This document shows, piece after piece, positions 60,451-64,000 of a stretch of 64,000 nucleotides of DNA (position 1 is the first letter of the stretch; each line of letters begins with the position of its first letter). This DNA is from Bog-257 sp963834135 (GTDB taxonomy: Bacteria > Acidobacteriota > Terriglobia > Terriglobales > Acidobacteriaceae), in contig CAWIAN010000014.1 of the NCBI GenBank assembly GCA_963834135.1, positions 167,318-231,317 on the forward strand, given 5' to 3'. The notes under the pieces were generated by a model. That model did not search any database. It saw only the letters and a list, made by a program, of their open reading frames with translations, and was not told where the DNA came from. A program made the position numbers and the translations under genes.

Positions 60451-61710
60451 TTACTCCAGCCGCACCCGATCCGTGTTATCCCAGCGCGACATGTCCGACA
60501 GGATCACGGTGTCGCCTTCCCTCAAGCCGGAGTCGATCTGGATCAAATTCACCGAGGCGCGTCCGGTCTTTACCTGCACGCGGGCGGCGCCATTTCCCGT
60601 AGGATCGAGTTTGAACATCGAGATGGTGCTGTTCTCCTGCCCAAACGCTGGGCGTCCGACGTAGAGCACGTTCTCCAGCTTTTCCAGGTCGATCGTGCCG
60701 TCGACACTCAAGTCAGGCCGCGCCCCTTTGGGCAGTTCGCCGGTGAGCTTCACATCGACGGTGACGGTGCCGTTCTGCACCGCGGGATCGACGCGGCTCA
60801 CTTCGCCGGCAATCACGCCGTTATGCGTATCAATGGAGGCGGGTTCGCCGATTTGCACGTCGCGAGCCTGCGTCTCCGGGATCTTCAGTTCGGCCATCAG
60901 GTGATTGGGCTGCACGATCTTCGCCAGCTCGGTGCCGGGCAGTACGTGCTGTCCCACCTGCAGCGGCAACTCCACCAGCACTCCATCCACACCCGCCTTA
61001 ACCTTCAACCGCCCCAGTTGCTGCTGTTTCAGGTCGGCCAAGGCGCGCATCTCGTCGACCTTCGCCTGTTGCACCGCAAGCTCGGACTTGATGGCTTCCG
61101 CATTGATCTTCAGCCGCTGGTCTTCAATGTCATCGCGGGTCACCATCTCCTGAGCCTTGCCCGCCGATGCCTTCGCCGCTAAGCCTGAAATCACGCCGAG
61201 ATCATAGAGAGCCTTATCGGTCTGTGCCTGGCGCTGCGCCTCGTTATAGTCGGCGTTCACGGTGGCGGCTCCGGCCTTTTGCGTCATCAGGTCGCTGTCG
61301 AGCTTTACTTTCAGGCTCGAATACTCAGCCTGAGCGGCCTTCACCTGGAGCTGCGCGTCGAGCGCTTCCTGTTCCAGTTGCGGATTGGTCATTTCAACCA
61401 AAACGGTATCGGCCGTAACCTGCGAGCCGGGGAGCTTATCAATGCGGATGACGGTGGCTTCGGTCTCAGCGGGAATCTGGCGAACGTCTTCGTGACTGGG
61501 AGTGAGAGAACCCAAGCCGCGCACCTGGCGAAGCATCGAGCCACGCTTCACCGTGTCGGTCCAAATGGTGCTGCGGTCAACCGTGGGCGCAGCCGGTTTC
61601 AGCCGTGAAATCCCAACCGTGACACCTACCAGAACGACAAGTGCGGCAGCCGACCAGATGATTTGCCGGCGACGCTTTTGTTTCTTAATTTCGGGACGGG
61701 CGATATCCAT
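60451..61710 (-). CDS. HlyD-family periplasmic adaptor (membrane fusion protein)
   Basis: The 419-residue protein has an N-terminal membrane anchor (about 17-36), a lipoyl-like domain, an alpha-helical hairpin of coiled coils (about 105-245) and beta-barrel parts with VSRVDPAVQNGTVTVDVKLTGELP. It links the inner-membrane permease to TolC. It is the first gene of the seven-gene operon. A sigma-54-like site and a -10 box compete for the start of transcription upstream. Confidence 0.93.
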   Translation of the reverse strand: MDIARPEIKKQKRRRQIIWSAAALVVLVGVTVGISRLKPAAPTVDRSTIWTDTVKRGSMLRQVRGLGSLTPSHEDVRQIPAETEATVIRIDKLPGSQVTADTVLVEMTNPQLEQEALDAQLQVKAAQAEYSSLKVKLDSDLMTQKAGAATVNADYNEAQRQAQTDKALYDLGVISGLAAKASAGKAQEMVTRDDIEDQRLKINAEAIKSELAVQQAKVDEMRALADLKQQQLGRLKVKAGVDGVLVELPLQVGQHVLPGTELAKIVQPNHLMAELKIPETQARDVQIGEPASIDTHNGVIAGEVSRVDPAVQNGTVTVDVKLTGELPKGARPDLSVDGTIDLEKLENVLYVGRPAFGQENSTISMFKLDPTGNGAARVQVKTGRASVNLIQIDSGLREGDTVILSDMSRWDNTDRVRLE

Positions 61711-61716
61711 TGCATA

Positions 61717-61740
61717 ATCCTAGGAGCAAGCGTCGAACCA
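61717..61740 (-). promoter_or_regulatory. candidate promoter of the efflux operon
   Basis: TAGGAT (61722-61717) ends six bases before ATG 61710 and would give a leaderless mRNA. TGGTTCG-N4-TTGC (61740-61726) has the GG and GC of a sigma-54 -24/-12 element at the right spacing, with two changes from TGGCACG. The direct repeat TGCATAATCCT (61711-61721 and 61749-61759) lies across the site. Confidence 0.35.
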
Positions 61741-61938
61741 TTCGGCAATGTGCATAATCCTCACAGCCAGAACCAGTTACCGGGAAGCCCGCGAGCGCTT
61801 GGAGCCGAGGCGGTGTCCCCTCTCGGATTGAAGTGTCCGCTTTCGGACAGTATTTGTAAAGGGAGGAAATAGGAAGGGACTGTAGGGTTTCCGGTCGTTT
61901 GGGAGCCCACACCCGGGAGCCCAGAGCCAACTCAACTT

Positions 61939-62611
61939 TCAGTCTTTGCCCTGTGCCATGGTGTGACTGTGGGCCAGGTATTTGGAGCGGATCTCGCGCA
62001 GCTTGTCCACATGATGATCGGCGATCGTCTGCTGCTTGCCTAACATATGCGTCACCAGCGCGATCTTGGCAAAGTGTTCTACCGTCTCCATGTTCATGTA
62101 AGCGTTTTGCAGATCGACTCCATAGGTCACAACGCCATGGTTTGCCATGAGGATGGCTTCATGGTCGGGAACCAGAGGCGCCAAGCGCGGCAGCCAGTTC
62201 CGGCGTACCCGGCGTCTCGTAACTGGCCAGCGGCACCGAGCCCAGCGTAACTATCAGCTCGGCGCAGAGCGCGCGGTCCAGAGCCATACCGGCCGCGGCG
62301 AAGCCGGTGGCCGTCGGCGGATGCGCATGCACCACCGCATGGATGTCAGGACGCTTGCCATAAATCAGCAGGTGCATTCCGATTTCGCTGGAGACCCCGC
62401 GTGCTCCGTTGAGCCGCTTTCCCTGTTGATCGACGATGACCAGGTCTTCCGGCTCCATCAGGCCCTTGCTCATCAGGGTGGGCGTGCACAGGATAGTGCC
62501 GTTTTCCAAACGCACGGAGAGATTGCCGTCCATGGCTGCCACCAGTCCAGCTTGGTGCAGCAACTTTCCAAAACGAACGATCTCTTCCCGGTGCTGTTGC
62601 TCGGTCTTCAT
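61939..62611 (-). pseudogene. class II aldolase (FucA/AraD-like), frameshifted
   Basis: A first part from ATG 62611 reads to PELAAALGASG, stopping at 62159. The second part, reading LAPLVPDHEAILMANHGVV to the stop at 61939, continues the same protein in the other frame. Removing one G from GGCG near 62180 restores a continuous protein of about 223 residues. The zinc ligands are in VHAHPP, with the catalytic acidic region SSEIGMH. It would cleave a sugar phosphate such as fuculose- or ribulose-phosphate. It diverges from queA. Confidence 0.8.
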
Positions 62612-62755
62612 GCGTTGGAATTGGACAACCCGAAGCGGGACCCAATGCTTGTATCGTACCGCAGCTGCTGACGTGGGAAAAGAGAAGATACGTTCTTGTC
62701 ACATTTCCGTGCCGCGGTTTCGCTGCCCCGGCTTCGGCTGCGCGACAATGGATGT

Positions 62756-63865
62756 GTGCTGGTTTCCGACTTTGACTTTCACCTTCCTGACGAGCTGATT
62801 GCCCGTCAGCCCCTGGCGGACCGCGCAGCCTCGCGGATGCTGCATCTTGGTCGCAGCCGCGATCTGCTGGAGGATCGCCAGTTCCGTGACTTTCCCGAGC
62901 TGCTGCGGCCCGACGATCTGCTGGTCTTTAACAACACGAAGGTCTTGCCGGCACGGCTCTTCGGACACCGCAGTGGAGCTCACGCTCAGAAGGTGTCGGA
63001 GCAGAATCCCGCGGCCAAGGATTTCCTGCGCGGAAAGGTCGAGGTGCTGCTGACCAAGCGCCTGTCGGATGAGCCCATGGTGTGGGAGGCCCTGGTGCGT
63101 CCCGGCCGCAAGCTTGGAGTCGGCGAGCGGCTGTACTTTGGCGGGGAAGCCGATGAGCACGCGCACGAACTATCGGCGGAAATCGTCGATCGCGGATCTT
63201 ACGGCGAGCGCCATCTGCGCTTCGATCCGGTGGACGACTTCTATGGCGTGCTGAATCGCATCGGGCACATTCCCTTGCCGCCCTATATCGATCGTCCGGA
63301 CACCCCCGAGGATCGCGAACAGTATCAGACGGTTTATGCCAAGCCACTAGGGTCGGTTGCGGCGCCCACGGCCGGTTTGCACTTCACGCAGGAGATTTTG
63401 GAGCGCATTCGCCAGCGCGGTATCGAGACCGCTGAGGTGACGCTGCACGTCGGACTGGGAACGTTTCAGCCAGTGCGGGCGGAAGTGGTCGAGCGAAACA
63501 TCCTGCATAAAGAGTGGTTCGAGATCTCCGAAGAAGCAGCGCAGAAGATTCAACGCGCGCATGACGCGGGACGGAGGATTGTTGCCGTAGGCACGACGAC
63601 CGTGCGGACATTAGAGTATGCCGTGCGACACCCTTCCGACCTTCACATCACCGCCCAATCAGGTGAGGCCGACATCTTTATCTACCCCGGATTTGAGTTC
63701 AAGCTTGTGGGCGCGATGCTGACGAATTTTCATCTGCCGAAGTCAACCCTGCTGATGCTGGTTTCGGCCCTCTCCGGCCGAGAGCGCGTACTCGGTGCCT
63801 ACGAGCATGCCGTGCGCGAGAAATATAGGTTTTATTCATATGGCGATTGCATGTTCATAGAGTGA
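62756..63865 (+). CDS. queA: S-adenosylmethionine:tRNA ribosyltransferase-isomerase
   Basis: The 369 residues match QueA: DFDFHLPDELIARQPLADR at the start, GHIPLPPYIDRPDTPEDREQ and then TAGLHFTQEILERI. It makes epoxyqueuosine from preQ1-modified tRNA with AdoMet as ribosyl donor. The start is GTG 62756, which gives the family N-terminus; the frame runs back to a TTG at 62696. No preQ1 riboswitch was recognised upstream. Confidence 0.95.
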   Translation: MLVSDFDFHLPDELIARQPLADRAASRMLHLGRSRDLLEDRQFRDFPELLRPDDLLVFNNTKVLPARLFGHRSGAHAQKVSEQNPAAKDFLRGKVEVLLTKRLSDEPMVWEALVRPGRKLGVGERLYFGGEADEHAHELSAEIVDRGSYGERHLRFDPVDDFYGVLNRIGHIPLPPYIDRPDTPEDREQYQTVYAKPLGSVAAPTAGLHFTQEILERIRQRGIETAEVTLHVGLGTFQPVRAEVVERNILHKEWFEISEEAAQKIQRAHDAGRRIVAVGTTTVRTLEYAVRHPSDLHITAQSGEADIFIYPGFEFKLVGAMLTNFHLPKSTLLMLVSALSGRERVLGAYEHAVREKYRFYSYGDCMFIE

Positions 63866-63918
63866 CGGCGAGTTGACCACAGAGCCGGACTATGCGGGCG
63901 CGACCCCTGCCAAATTGT

Positions 63919-63924
63919 TAGAAT
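63919..63924 (+). promoter_or_regulatory. extended -10 box before the last partial gene
   Basis: TAGAAT, preceded by TGT (extended -10 form TGnTAnnnT), ends six bases before the TTG at 63931. Confidence 0.4.
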
Positions 63925-63930
63925 CGTCCC

Positions 63931-64000
63931 TTGCCTTCTACGAAGAAAACCGTGAAGTCCGCCACCGTCTCCAGTGCTGCCAAACCGGCGAGCGCCGCCA
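63931..64000 (+). CDS. 5' end of an unidentified gene (partial)
   Basis: An open frame from TTG 63931 encodes a Lys/Ala/Ser-rich start (MPSTKKTVKSATVSSAAK) and runs off the window. The -10 box six bases upstream supports a leaderless start, but an unusual TTG start makes this uncertain. The product cannot be named from 23 codons. Confidence 0.45.
   Translation, partial: MPSTKKTVKSATVSSAAKPASAA

Noticed and set aside
1..64000. tRNA, rRNA or CRISPR signatures
   Set aside because: Scanning for T-loop words such as GGTTCGAATCC and for regular spaced direct repeats gave nothing convincing.

Overview
The window is 64 kb of GC-rich, gene-dense bacterial DNA that looks like Acidobacteriota, probably a Koribacter-like member of Terriglobia. 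The main clues are an ABC permease of the 'acidobacterial duplicated orphan permease' (ADOP) type at 56960-59437, and the general set of NrfD, sigma-54 regulators, TPR proteins and GT-C membrane proteins. I saw no rRNA, tRNA, CRISPR array, prophage or intact insertion sequence. The phylum call is from recognition, not from a search. || Layout: (1) 1-5445, a respiratory membrane subunit (NrfD/HybB type), a sensor kinase with heme-c-like motifs, a sigma-54 response regulator, an archaemetzincin protease and two small genes. (2) 5774-7090, an in-frame chimera of an OmpR-type response regulator and the C-terminal part of the flagellar protein FlgL. (3) 7140-18093, mixed genes: cupin, membrane protein, an orphan FAD subunit of a molybdenum hydroxylase with a Cys-rich partner, M23 peptidase, thiL, acyl-CoA carboxylase beta subunit, an orphan peptide-type ABC ATPase, ogt and an OmpA-like protein, with a gene-poor stretch at 14720-15590. 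(4) 18360-35655, a large surface-polysaccharide region: an eight-gene minus-strand operon (TPR/beta-barrel exporter, GT4, nucleotidyltransferase-like protein, STAS protein, flippase, ParB-like protein, secreted protein, TMK-like kinase), divergent from a four-gene plus-strand operon (GT-C-like membrane protein plus secreted proteins) and a TPR protein. (5) 35887-49028, housekeeping: rpmE, DoxX, an Ntn-hydrolase, a phosphoesterase, a JAMM protease, aroC-def-fmt-rsmB, HU, TauE, TspO, a quinone oxidoreductase and accD. (6) 49338-51078, motA and motB. (7) 51091-61710, a minus-strand efflux operon: HlyD adaptor, ATPase, ADOP permease, second ATPase, TolC, then its own sigma-54 regulator and sensor kinase. 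(8) 61939-64000, a class II aldolase with a frameshift, queA and the start of another gene. || How they work together: the polysaccharide region carries monomer handling, glycosyl transfer, flipping and outer-membrane export functions in tightly overlapping genes. The efflux operon carries a full inner-membrane to outer-membrane pump with a built-in NtrYX-like control pair. The first operon couples a quinone-linked membrane subunit to a probably redox- or ligand-sensing kinase and a sigma-54 regulator. || Cautions: five frameshifts in four genes (TPR/beta-barrel twice, nucleotidyltransferase-like, TolC, aldolase) and the chimera at about 6360 mean that either the source assembly has errors or this genome is losing genes. 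Reads are needed to tell. Two noncoding themes recur: short start-proximal -10 boxes that suggest leaderless transcripts, and a family of word-like inverted intergenic repeats, best seen at 60300-60444.
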